IMG/VR virus record: IMGVR_UViG_3300033143_000900
Coordinates: 1-28,504 of that record
DNA length: 28,504 nt
Origin: a virus
Reading direction: 5' to 3' (one strand)
The first letter of the stretch is position 1. Each line of letters begins with the position of its first letter. Shown one piece after another: positions 1 through 7,216 of this stretch. A program made the position numbers and the translations under genes. The notes under the pieces are model-generated. The model was not told the origin of the DNA. It worked only from the letters and a program-made list of their open reading frames with translations, and searched no databases.

Positions 1-30
1 AGTATATGTTTTTCTTTGATGTAAAAATCA

Positions 31-3000
31 TTATGGTGTTACTCCTGCACCCATTAATACGTAAATTGTCGTTGACTCTCGAATCAGAGTTGCATAGCCA
101 CCCGCAGCAATCGTTGCGCTTCCAGCAGCATCAGTAGCAGATGAACCATCTAAAACCCACAACGTAGTTCCTGAACCTTCCGTGACAGTCATTGTGCCAG
201 ATGTTCCTCTGTTGTAAATAGCAATTTGAGAACCAACTGGAAACTGAGTGTCTGTACTCGGCTCAAGTGTCAGTGTATAGGCAGTTGTATTTGTCTTGAT
301 CCATGCGCCGCCGACCATTGCATCAGCAACAGTATCAGTTGTCATGTTCAGTGTTTGATTTATGTTGTCGATTACGTTAGCAGAACTTCTACGATACGTA
401 GCATAACCCACTGGGTAATCAACACCAACGTCGTTAGTGAAATACAGATCATTTGGTGCGTTGTTCCTGACCCATAACTGACCATCGCCAGCTACATCAG
501 CATCAGCAGAAGCAGATTCTAAGATAAAGATATTATCATCAAATGTCCATGCTGCTGAAATGGTTTCTACTGCTGTCTTATCAACTAAGTTAGCTTCTGT
601 AATGCCGCCGATTATTGTTGCTGACAAAGCACCTGTGCTAGAGTTAAACGTTAAGTTACTACCTGTTTTCGGTGGTAGATCACCTGTAGCCGCAGTAACA
701 AATAATGGGAAACACGTTGGATCTGCGCTTTCATCAGCAACAGTAATATTTGCTGCTGTCGCTGCCGCTTTTGCGCCCCATACCCAAAATATTGCATCAC
801 TGTATTTATAAACTGTGACAATACCACCTTGTTCTACTGTTACATTACCGCCAACTGGTGCTGCTCCTGGAGACAAGAACTCAATAGTTGCAGTACCTTC
901 TGCAATTGTTAAGTCCTCTGTGTCATCATTGTGTACCATATACGACGCACCTTGGGGAATGGTTGTGTCGTTATCACAAGTGAATGTAACGGCTGCGCCA
1001 GCATCTTTGTGCCATAGCATTCCGTTGTGCGCTAGATCAAAAGTATCCACTGCATCAATCTCGTATACTGGGATCGTGTTGAAACCAATTGGCTGTGAGT
1101 TATCTAGTCCGTCTTTAACTCTACCACCAGTACCAAAGTCGGAAGTTGAAACTGTGCCATCAAGTGTCCACGTTCCTACAATTACTTCTGTAGCGTTCTT
1201 ATCTAAGAGGCTTTGCTCTGCGACACCACCATATGATGTTGCTGTGATTGCATCGAAGTCAGCATCAACCGCGGGTGCGATAATAGATCCTGCTGAGAAC
1301 GTAATTGATGTAACTGCTGTGCCTGTGCCTCGTTGAAAACTGATCGGAGCAACACCCGCTCCATCAGCATCAGTACGAGTCTGTATGGAAAAATCACCAT
1401 CCTGATTAATGATCCGCCATAATTTCTCATCAGCGGCGGCGTTGTTATCATATAGTTCGAAACCAGGGTCGGTAGCATCTATACGAAAGCCTGGGAAAGA
1501 AGTATTGTCAAAATCTACACGACTACTAAATGAATATTGGCCGCTAACTATTTCTGTTGCTGACTTATCAAGTAAGTCAGTTGATGTGATACCACCAATA
1601 TTTGTGCCTGTTACATTCGTAGCAAACATTGTTGTGCCATCCCATGTAAACGTAGAATCGCTATTGATGTCTGTAGCTGTAGCAAATACAGCAACTTCAT
1701 TGTTAAGTGGCGTACCAGATGATGTTACCGTACCAGTGCCGCCTGCTGGTGCTTGGAATGTTGGTGCTACACCTACTCCGTTAGAAGTTAGAACATGTGT
1801 TGCCGTACCAACTGCTACTGTGGCTGCTACGCCTGTAGCACTCCATGTAATCAGTTCACCATCTGTACCATCAGCCAGCATTGCTACGTCTACTGCTTTA
1901 GCAGCAATTGTTGTCGTAAAAGATATGTTACCAGTACCGTCCCATGCTGCTGACACACCCGTTACGTCACTCGTTAGTGTAATTGTTCTACCAGTTGTCC
2001 AACCTGCTGCTGTTGTTGCTGTTGTTGCATTACCGCTCAATGCGCCTGCAAACGTGCCTGTAGTCAACGTGCCTGTTGATGCAGCACTGTAAGTTAAATT
2101 ACCATCAGTCAATAATGCTTCATCACCCGTAGCATTGTCTGTCATTGTTATGAATGTTGATGTACTTGCTGTATCTACTACTGCAATTGTATTAGCAGGT
2201 TCTGCAATCACAAAGGCAGTTGTCGCGAGTTGTGTTGTGTTAGTACCCGCTGCTGCTGTTGGTGCTGCTGGTGTGCCAGTAAACGTCGGCCCCGCGCTTA
2301 ATACTGCTGTACTACCTGTACCAGTAGTCGTTGCTGCTGATATAGCTGTACCATTGCCTGCTAGTATTGGAGAGTTAATTGATGTAGTGAGGGTGATAGC
2401 TGGTGTTGTCGTAGCTGTCGCTACTGAGCCTGCAAACCCATTAGCTGATACAACAGATACAGATGTTACCGTACCAGTGCCGCCTTGCGAAAACCATTGT
2501 ATGCTAATGCGTATTTGATCGCCATTAGTAAAAATAGTACCTGTATGAATTAGAGTCAGTGGCACAGTCCAAAAACCAGTGCTGTCAGTGGGTGTTCCAT
2601 TTACACTTGCAACAATATAATCTGCTGCATCTGTTGATCCACGTATAGTAAGTATGTCGCCGTCTGCTAGATTACTTAACGCCCAGGCATAATCTTGCCC
2701 TGTGCTAATAAGATCATCAATATATAATGTAGTGATTGAACCAATTGTTACGCTGTTGAAGTTCAGCGATCCTGCTCCTGGATCAGTTGATGTAGTGGCA
2801 CTACTATAATTGTAATCGACTTCTGTTGTGTTGCCGCTTATAACATTATCAAGACCTGTATCATCAGTAAACATAAGTGTGTTGGGTGCATCACTACGTA
2901 TCCAAATTTGACCATACGTAGCAAGATCAGTTGTTGCTGATGCGCGTTCTTCAAGGAATAACGGAACATCATTAACTTTCAACCGTGTCGTACCGTTGAA

Positions 3001-4296
3001 GTTGAAATTTTGGTCAGTTCCATCATGTATAAATTCAATATAATCTAATACAGTAGAGTCATAGAAGCGAACTCCGCCGCCACGAACATAGAACTCATCG
3101 CCACTTGCAATACGAACTGTGTTTGCGTTTAATTCAAGAATAGAGCCTGTTGCTACAATAGAGTTAACCCCAGTGGATGCCGTTAAAGTCATCCACGCTG
3201 TATTTGCTGAGTTATAAATCACAAGTCCGCCAGACCCACCACGAACACGAACTGTTGTTTGTCCAGTAATATCAAGATTTGCTGTATTGACTGAAGTGAT
3301 AGATGCGTCTAGGTCATCATGGCTTAGTTCGATATAATCTGTTTCGCCAGAATTATCATAAACACGCAATGAATTATTTACAACTCGCACACCAGTTTCT
3401 TCTTCCCAGGCAGATCCATTCCATTTTTGAATAGCATCTGTAGTAGTTCCTGATGGAGCGCCTCCAGAAGGTGCTTGGAATGTCGGTGCAACACCTACTC
3501 CGTTAGAAGTTAGAACATGCGTTGCCGTACCGACTGCTACTGTGGCTGCTACGCCTGTAGCACTCCATGTAATGAGTTCACCATCTGTACCATCAGCCAG
3601 CATTGCTACATCTACTGCCTTAGCTTGAATTGTTGACGTACCTGTTACATTACCACTACCGTCGAACGATGTACTAGTCCATACAACATCACCTGTCATA
3701 CCGATTGTACGACCAGTTGCTAATGCTGTCGCTGTAGATGCATTACCTGTTAGCGCACCAACAAAAGTTGTACTTGTGATTGATGTAGCGCCAGTAACAA
3801 CACCAGCATCAATTATAATTGTGCCGTCAAGAATTAACTGTTGGCCTGCAAGCGGTGTGATGAATAAGTCTGTGCCTGCTGTGGATGAAATTGTGTTGAG
3901 ATTTATGTTGACGTTATCAACTTGTAATGCAGTTAGTGTACCTACAGTTGTCAAGCTTGATGTTACAACACCTGAGTTGAGTACAGTCCCGGTTAGATTG
4001 TTTGCATCATGGGTGTGACTATCGTTAGCTACTACTGTGCTAGTAATTGTAATGTTCCCACTGCCATCAATATTAACTGAATCAGATGAAACGTCACCTG
4101 TCATATTGATAGTACGAGTTGTTTCCCATGCTGTTGCTGTATCAGCATTACCAGTTAGATCACCGATAAATTGTCCAGCTGTTAGGGTAGCAGCGCCTAC
4201 GGTTAGATTTGCTCCGCTGCGCGTTATTGTGGGTCCGCTTTTGCCGATCTGAAACGAATCGACACTAGTACCTCTGGCGTTTAATGTTACAGCCAC
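31..4296 (-). CDS. Large tail-fibre-like structural protein (1421 aa)
   Basis: The protein is rich in Gly, Thr, Ala, Ser and Asn, with repeated short beta-type modules such as LTGNA.TAT, TRTI.MTGDV and FDGSGN. This composition is typical of trimeric beta-structured phage fibres. A module with the core GTATHVLTSNGVGVAP occurs twice (near residues 225-300 and 800-875), and related modules recur in the 16041-17918 protein. The start is GTG (4294-4296), preceded by an AGGAGA ribosome binding site in a leader from the late promoter at 4363-4371. The gene is complete, with TAA at 31-33. The C-terminus has no recognisable chaperone or protease domain. Receptor binding or host adhesion is the likely role, inferred from composition. 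Which fibre it is (T4 gp34-37 equivalent or another) cannot be told. Confidence 0.75.
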   Translation of the reverse strand: MAVTLNARGTSVDSFQIGKSGPTITRSGANLTVGAATLTAGQFIGDLTGNADTATAWETTRTINMTGDVSSDSVNIDGSGNITITSTVVANDSHTHDANNLTGTVLNSGVVTSSLTTVGTLTALQVDNVNINLNTISSTAGTDLFITPLAGQQLILDGTIIIDAGVVTGATSITSTTFVGALTGNASTATALATGRTIGMTGDVVWTSTSFDGSGNVTGTSTIQAKAVDVAMLADGTDGELITWSATGVAATVAVGTATHVLTSNGVGVAPTFQAPSGGAPSGTTTDAIQKWNGSAWEEETGVRVVNNSLRVYDNSGETDYIELSHDDLDASITSVNTANLDITGQTTVRVRGGSGGLVIYNSANTAWMTLTASTGVNSIVATGSILELNANTVRIASGDEFYVRGGGVRFYDSTVLDYIEFIHDGTDQNFNFNGTTRLKVNDVPLFLEERASATTDLATYGQIWIRSDAPNTLMFTDDTGLDNVISGNTTEVDYNYSSATTSTDPGAGSLNFNSVTIGSITTLYIDDLISTGQDYAWALSNLADGDILTIRGSTDAADYIVASVNGTPTDSTGFWTVPLTLIHTGTIFTNGDQIRISIQWFSQGGTGTVTSVSVVSANGFAGSVATATTTPAITLTTSINSPILAGNGTAISAATTTGTGSTAVLSAGPTFTGTPAAPTAAAGTNTTQLATTAFVIAEPANTIAVVDTASTSTFITMTDNATGDEALLTDGNLTYSAASTGTLTTGTFAGALSGNATTATTAAGWTTGRTITLTSDVTGVSAAWDGTGNISFTTTIAAKAVDVAMLADGTDGELITWSATGVAATVAVGTATHVLTSNGVGVAPTFQAPAGGTGTVTSSGTPLNNEVAVFATATDINSDSTFTWDGTTMFATNVTGTNIGGITSTDLLDKSATEIVSGQYSFSSRVDFDNTSFPGFRIDATDPGFELYDNNAAADEKLWRIINQDGDFSIQTRTDADGAGVAPISFQRGTGTAVTSITFSAGSIIAPAVDADFDAITATSYGGVAEQSLLDKNATEVIVGTWTLDGTVSTSDFGTGGRVKDGLDNSQPIGFNTIPVYEIDAVDTFDLAHNGMLWHKDAGAAVTFTCDNDTTIPQGASYMVHNDDTEDLTIAEGTATIEFLSPGAAPVGGNVTVEQGGIVTVYKYSDAIFWVWGAKAAATAANITVADESADPTCFPLFVTAATGDLPPKTGSNLTFNSSTGALSATIIGGITEANLVDKTAVETISAAWTFDDNIFILESASADADVAGDGQLWVRNNAPNDLYFTNDVGVDYPVGYATYRRSSANVIDNINQTLNMTTDTVADAMVGGAWIKTNTTAYTLTLEPSTDTQFPVGSQIAIYNRGTSGTMTVTEGSGTTLWVLDGSSATDAAGSATIAAGGYATLIRESTTIYVLMGAGVTP
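1751..1902. repeat. Internal fibre-gene repeat, copy 1
   Basis: This 152-bp segment is nearly identical to 3473-3624 in the same reading frame of the fibre gene. Only scattered, mostly third-position differences are visible. It encodes the module containing LTSNGVGVAPTFQAP. Confidence 0.9.
3473..3624. repeat. Internal fibre-gene repeat, copy 2
   Basis: This is the second copy of the 152-bp module at 1751-1902. It continues into a segment (about 3622-3760) that is homologous to 17272-17410 of another fibre gene, so modules are shared between genes as well as within one. Confidence 0.9.
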
Positions 4297-4362
4297 GTTT
4301 ATTCTTCTCCTGTCATATTATATGTCTGTAACAATGTGGTTACAGTCAGGGATTTTATAACA

Positions 4363-4371
4363 GTATTTATC
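4363..4371 (-). promoter_or_regulatory. T4-type late promoter (GATAAATAC)
   Basis: On the minus strand the box GATAAATAC is followed by CTGTT and then ATA. The predicted +1 is A4358, about 62 bases upstream of the GTG of the 1421-aa fibre gene. It sits just downstream of the terminator at 4391-4419, so the fibre gene has its own late transcription unit. Confidence 0.8.
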
Positions 4372-4389
4372 TACAAACGGAAAAGATAT

Positions 4390-4601
4390 AAAAAAACAGG
4401 TAGCGAACGCTACCTGTTTGTCGTACTCATCATTATTTCTAATATAATTTCTATATAACACTCAACTCGAATAAGCCTTAGCATGAGCGTTTAGACATAA
4501 GTTGCATACCTGCAATCTGCTAAGAGAACTACGTTTGCTGGTAGTGGCCCCCACTTAATAATTAGTATCAAGGCGTGGGGAACTCTTGTATTACTATCTA
4601 T
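4390..4601 (-). ncRNA. Candidate structured small RNA, about 210 nt
   Basis: No credible coding frame lies between the endonuclease gene and the fibre gene. On the minus strand this stretch begins 7 bases after a sigma70-type promoter and ends in a strong intrinsic terminator. The predicted fold has an outer stem 4583-4587 with 4522-4526. It encloses one arm of two stacked helices (4576-4580 with 4549-4553; 4567-4572 with 4554-4559) and a second hairpin (4541-4545 with 4528-4532), so a three-way junction. A following 7-bp stem (4518-4524 with 4477-4483) encloses the hairpin 4502-4506/4511-4515. It competes with the outer stem for bases 4522-4524, so the RNA could switch or stack. I do not recognise the family. 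It could be a trans-acting small RNA or a host-RNA mimic; the late promoter downstream of the terminator argues against a simple riboswitch for the fibre gene. Confidence 0.65.
4391..4419 (-). terminator. Intrinsic terminator of the small-RNA unit
   Basis: The arms 4394-4405 and 4408-4419 are perfect 12-base inverted complements around a 2-base centre; in practice a tight loop with an 11-bp stem. On the minus strand the stem is followed by a run of T (plus-strand A run 4391-4396) and TATATC. It ends minus-strand transcription from 4601 just before the fibre-gene promoter. Confidence 0.88.
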
Positions 4602-4607
4602 TTATTA

Positions 4608-4636
4608 ACTATACACTAGTATACGGCGATTGTCAA
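4608..4636 (-). promoter_or_regulatory. Sigma70-type promoter (TTGACA-17-TATAGT)
   Basis: On the minus strand the -35 box TTGACA is at 4636-4631 and the -10 box TATAGT at 4613-4608, separated by exactly 17 bases. The -35 box overlaps the TGA stop of the endonuclease gene. It is the only near-consensus host-type promoter I found in a region otherwise served by GATAAATA late promoters. A weaker AATAAATA at 4598-4605 could add late transcription. Confidence 0.75.
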
Positions 4637-5283
4637 GCAATTTTCTGCTTCGCCCATCGCTTTTTAGCTGCCTCGGATATTTTTCTCTTAGTTTCTTCAG
4701 AGTGTGTTCTTCCTGTATTTCGAGTATGCCCCTTAGCTAATTGTGATATTTTCCGCTTTGCTTCTTCTGAATGTTTATATTTGCCTACATTCCCCTTATT
4801 CGGAGAAATACGTCCTTTATTAGCTTCTGAAATCTTCGCTAATGTTTCTTCAGAATGTTTGCGGCCTCTACTGGCAAGGCCAATCTTTCTTTTAGTTTCT
4901 TCAGTATGCTGTTTCCCTTTCATCCAAGGTACGTTTCCCTTAAGAGAAGATGATATTTTTGATCTAGTTTCTGTTGATCTAATACAACCTGTTCGATCAT
5001 AATGATCCCAGCCGCCATATCCTCCTTGTTTGATATTATACGTATCCTTGCGTGATACAAATAATTCGTTCACAATCTCTGCTTCTTTAGCAAACATTTT
5101 CTCAGAGGTATCGAATAAATGCAAGATATCCTTTGTAAAATTTTCTTGACCGTATTTCCTATATGCTAACGGAAGCAGTTTACCAGAACCCATATAACCG
5201 TCGTCAACATTGCTAGTTTGATGGCAGCCTATATAGATTTTTTGATTTATATTATTTGTTATCTGGTAGATAATGTGATTCAT
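4633..5283 (-). CDS. GIY-YIG homing endonuclease with NUMOD3 repeats (216 aa)
   Basis: The N-terminal nuclease domain shows the paired tyrosine motif, IIY at residues 4-6 and YIG at 17-19, then a conserved GSGK, the glutamate-rich helix AKEAEIVNE (candidate catalytic Glu) and DTYNIKQGG. The C-terminal half is about five NUMOD3-type DNA-binding repeats with the core HSEETK.KIS.A.KG, near residues 103-210. It is predicted to cut specific phage DNA and spread its own gene. I start at ATG 5281-5283, because the longer frame begins with TTG and the GIY domain begins at residue 4 of the ATG form. There is no ribosome binding site: AATAAATA lies exactly five bases before the ATG, which predicts a leaderless mRNA. 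It is a paralogue of the 24158-24733 gene. Confidence 0.85.
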   Translation of the reverse strand: MNHIIYQITNNINQKIYIGCHQTSNVDDGYMGSGKLLPLAYRKYGQENFTKDILHLFDTSEKMFAKEAEIVNELFVSRKDTYNIKQGGYGGWDHYDRTGCIRSTETRSKISSSLKGNVPWMKGKQHTEETKRKIGLASRGRKHSEETLAKISEANKGRISPNKGNVGKYKHSEEAKRKISQLAKGHTRNTGRTHSEETKRKISEAAKKRWAKQKIA

Positions 5284-5288
5284 ACTAA

Positions 5289-5296
5289 TATTTATT
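5289..5296 (-). promoter_or_regulatory. Late promoter giving a leaderless endonuclease mRNA
   Basis: Minus-strand AATAAATA is followed by TTAGT and then the ATG at 5283. With the T4 late geometry (box ending at -6), +1 is the A of the ATG. It is divergent from the plus promoter at 5306-5314. Confidence 0.6.
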
Positions 5297-5305
5297 GCTT
5301 TTGTA

Positions 5306-5314
5306 GATAAATAC
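5306..5314 (+). promoter_or_regulatory. Late promoter of the 5336-10454 operon
   Basis: GATAAATAC is followed by a leader containing AAAGGAGT just before the ATG at 5336. It is the only promoter seen ahead of the four plus-strand structural genes. Confidence 0.85.
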
Positions 5315-5335
5315 AATATAATAAAGGAGTAACAA

Positions 5336-6547
5336 ATGCCTAAAATTTCCCTTTGGTCCCCAGTCCAAGGTAACGATTACAACTACGTTGACAGAATAGC
5401 TCGCGAATATATCGAGCTAGGAGGCACAGGTGTGTTTATTCACAAGTACCTCGGACCGAAAGAACAAGTGGGAGATGATAATAAGAGTGATGCTGAAGAT
5501 GGCGTCGAAACTACTCCTCTGAATATCGGTGACATTTTATTCTTAGAGAATCGTGATCGCAAGTATGCTCCTGACATCATTGAGATGCGCGGTGCATACA
5601 CAATTAGCGACACAGATTTTGACTTGACCCAGTTCGGTATCTTTCTCACAGACGATACAATCTTTATGTCGTTTCATCTCAACGAATGTGTTGAGCGTTT
5701 AGGTCGTAAGCTTATGTCTGGAGACGTATTAGAATTGCCTCACTTGAGAGAGTTTGCTTTACTAGATGATGATAAAGGCGCAGTCAATAGATTCTATGTA
5801 ATCGAAGATGCTTCTCATAGTGCAGAAGGCTACGGCCCTCGTTGGTGGTCTCACATGTGGAGAGTACGTGCGAAGCAGATGCCAGCAAGCACAGAGTATC
5901 AAGATATATTAGATCGTCTAACAGGCGATGGTCAGCAATTAGAGTCACAGCCTCCAGGAGATGATGACTGTTGCGATGAGACTATCGGTGATGTTATTAG
6001 CGATAAGAACAAGCTAGACGATATTGCAGATGCTATCATAGAAGAAGCAGCATTGAATGTTCCGTATGATCCGTTGTCGTATGATGCAGCACATTTATAT
6101 CTATACATTGATCCTGATACGCAACAACATCAGCTTATTTGGTTTAAGACAGGAGACGGAATTCCTCCAAATGGATTACCTCTGGCGGGTGATGGAAATA
6201 CATTTCCTTCTTCTCTAGTGAACGGCGATTACTTTTTGCGAACAGATTTTAGTAGCCCTGTGTTGTATCAAAAGCAAGGAACTACATTTAAGAAGATAGA
6301 AGTCGATCAACGTAAGCTACCGTGGACGGCAGCGAATCAGTTACTTGATACGTTTATCGACAATGACAATATTACAACTAATGATGATGGCACAACTGAG
6401 CCTCAGCGTCAGGCACTTAGTAAGACAGTGCTTGCACGACCAAAGACAGAAGACAGGTCACCTCCATTGAGAACTCCTAAAGATCCTAATGGACTTGATT
6501 TAGATTCTGAAACTTTTACACCAGACTTTGGTGACGAATTTGAATAA
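5336..6547 (+). CDS. T4-type virion structural protein, possibly neck (gp14-like), 403 aa
   Basis: The first 200 residues carry DRIAREYIELGGTGVFIHKYLG, LFLENRDRKY, DFDLTQFGIFL and GDVLELPHLREF. I associate this pattern with a conserved structural protein of T4-like marine phages, whose layout resembles the gp14 neck-protein family. The last 200 residues are acidic and low in recognisable motifs (CCDE near residue 214; DPDTQQHQLIWFKTGDG near 252), and may form a separate module. The start is ATG with a strong AAAGGAGT site 22 bases after the late promoter. It is first in an operon with 6560-7213, 7217-10117 and 10119-10454. Its position two genes before a gp15-like gene supports a neck or tail-completion role, but the gp14 assignment is an inference. 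Confidence 0.6.
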   Translation: MPKISLWSPVQGNDYNYVDRIAREYIELGGTGVFIHKYLGPKEQVGDDNKSDAEDGVETTPLNIGDILFLENRDRKYAPDIIEMRGAYTISDTDFDLTQFGIFLTDDTIFMSFHLNECVERLGRKLMSGDVLELPHLREFALLDDDKGAVNRFYVIEDASHSAEGYGPRWWSHMWRVRAKQMPASTEYQDILDRLTGDGQQLESQPPGDDDCCDETIGDVISDKNKLDDIADAIIEEAALNVPYDPLSYDAAHLYLYIDPDTQQHQLIWFKTGDGIPPNGLPLAGDGNTFPSSLVNGDYFLRTDFSSPVLYQKQGTTFKKIEVDQRKLPWTAANQLLDTFIDNDNITTNDDGTTEPQRQALSKTVLARPKTEDRSPPLRTPKDPNGLDLDSETFTPDFGDEFE

Positions 6548-6559
6548 GAGGAATTTATA

Positions 6560-7213
6560 ATGGTAGATCATAATACTGGAACACCCAGAACAGAAGCAAA
6601 TTTATTACAAAATCTTTTCCAAGATGGACAAGGTAACAATTCAATTTCTGCACAAGACATGCGTGATTTCGTAGCTAGTGCAAGATACTTACAACCGATT
6701 GGCTGGGAATTTAGATTTGATAGTCAATATACTGTTAGTAATAAACTTACATTAGCGGCTGGAGTACCACAGAAGATTACATTCACGGCTTTCGAAGGCG
6801 AAGATTTACGTTATCCATCAACATTTCCAGAAATTTGGAACAACACAGATCAAAAGCTTGATATATCAGATTTTTCACAAGGGTTCGGAATTGTTCGATT
6901 ATCGCTGTTCGGTTCTTACACTGGTGGCACAGTGCCTCATCTGGATTTCAAAATAGATGTTGGATCAGACCCAATCGCGCCAGCAGGTGGCGGAACTGCT
7001 AGTAATGTCATTTACACCGACTCTCCAAACTTTGCTAAAGCGGCAGATGACCCACAGGCATTTAATTTCATTATGCCTCTATTTGGTGGCACAGAATTTG
7101 TAACCAATGGTGCACAATTTATTATAGAGGCTGACGGAGCTAACGTAGATATTTGGCAAGCTACACTAACTGCTGCTGCTATTTTAGTACCTAATCCCGC
7201 AGGTGAAGGATAA
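6560..7213 (+). CDS. Putative virion structural protein (217 aa)
   Basis: The N-terminal 45 residues (RTEANLLQNLFQDGQGNN, then SISAQDMRDFV) look like a short helical attachment segment. The remaining 170 residues are beta-rich (TFTAFEGEDLRYPSTFPEIW, IVRLSLFGSYTGG, NVDIWQATLTAAAI) and resemble a jelly-roll or TNF-like virion domain. It starts at ATG with GAGGAA seven bases upstream, 12 bases after the previous gene, and is followed after 3 bases by the gp15-like gene. I cannot assign a precise function; a decoration or receptor-contact protein on the tail or neck is plausible. Confidence 0.65.
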   Translation: MVDHNTGTPRTEANLLQNLFQDGQGNNSISAQDMRDFVASARYLQPIGWEFRFDSQYTVSNKLTLAAGVPQKITFTAFEGEDLRYPSTFPEIWNNTDQKLDISDFSQGFGIVRLSLFGSYTGGTVPHLDFKIDVGSDPIAPAGGGTASNVIYTDSPNFAKAADDPQAFNFIMPLFGGTEFVTNGAQFIIEADGANVDIWQATLTAAAILVPNPAGEG

Positions 7214-7216
7214 TTA

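Noticed and set aside
803-810. TATAAATA on the minus strand, a perfect T4 late box
   Set aside because: It lies inside the fibre gene where it encodes YKY, with no gene start downstream for about 770 bases.
1409-2092. Plus-strand ORFs opposite the fibre genes (also 815-1336, 16843-17481 and others)
   Set aside because: They are antisense shadows of low-complexity Gly/Thr/Ala codons, without ribosome binding sites or family features.
4297-4358. Leader ORF after the 4363 promoter (ATA at the +1 position, 19 open codons)
   Set aside because: ATA is a very poor start and the frame has no protein-like features; the open frame is short enough to be chance.
4440-4520. Possible tRNA: a TTCGAGT T-loop-like heptaloop with a weak stem on the minus strand
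   Set aside because: No acceptor stem, D-arm or anticodon arm could be built around it; it lies in the small-RNA candidate instead.
4390-4640. Group I intron or intron-borne endonuclease context
   Set aside because: The flanking fibre gene is not interrupted and no intron core elements were recognised; the promoter and terminator fit a free-standing RNA better.
5284-5316. N-terminal extension of the first GIY-YIG gene
   Set aside because: It needs a TTG start and runs through two promoter boxes; the nuclease domain begins right after ATG 5283. The same reasoning applies to 24734-24751.
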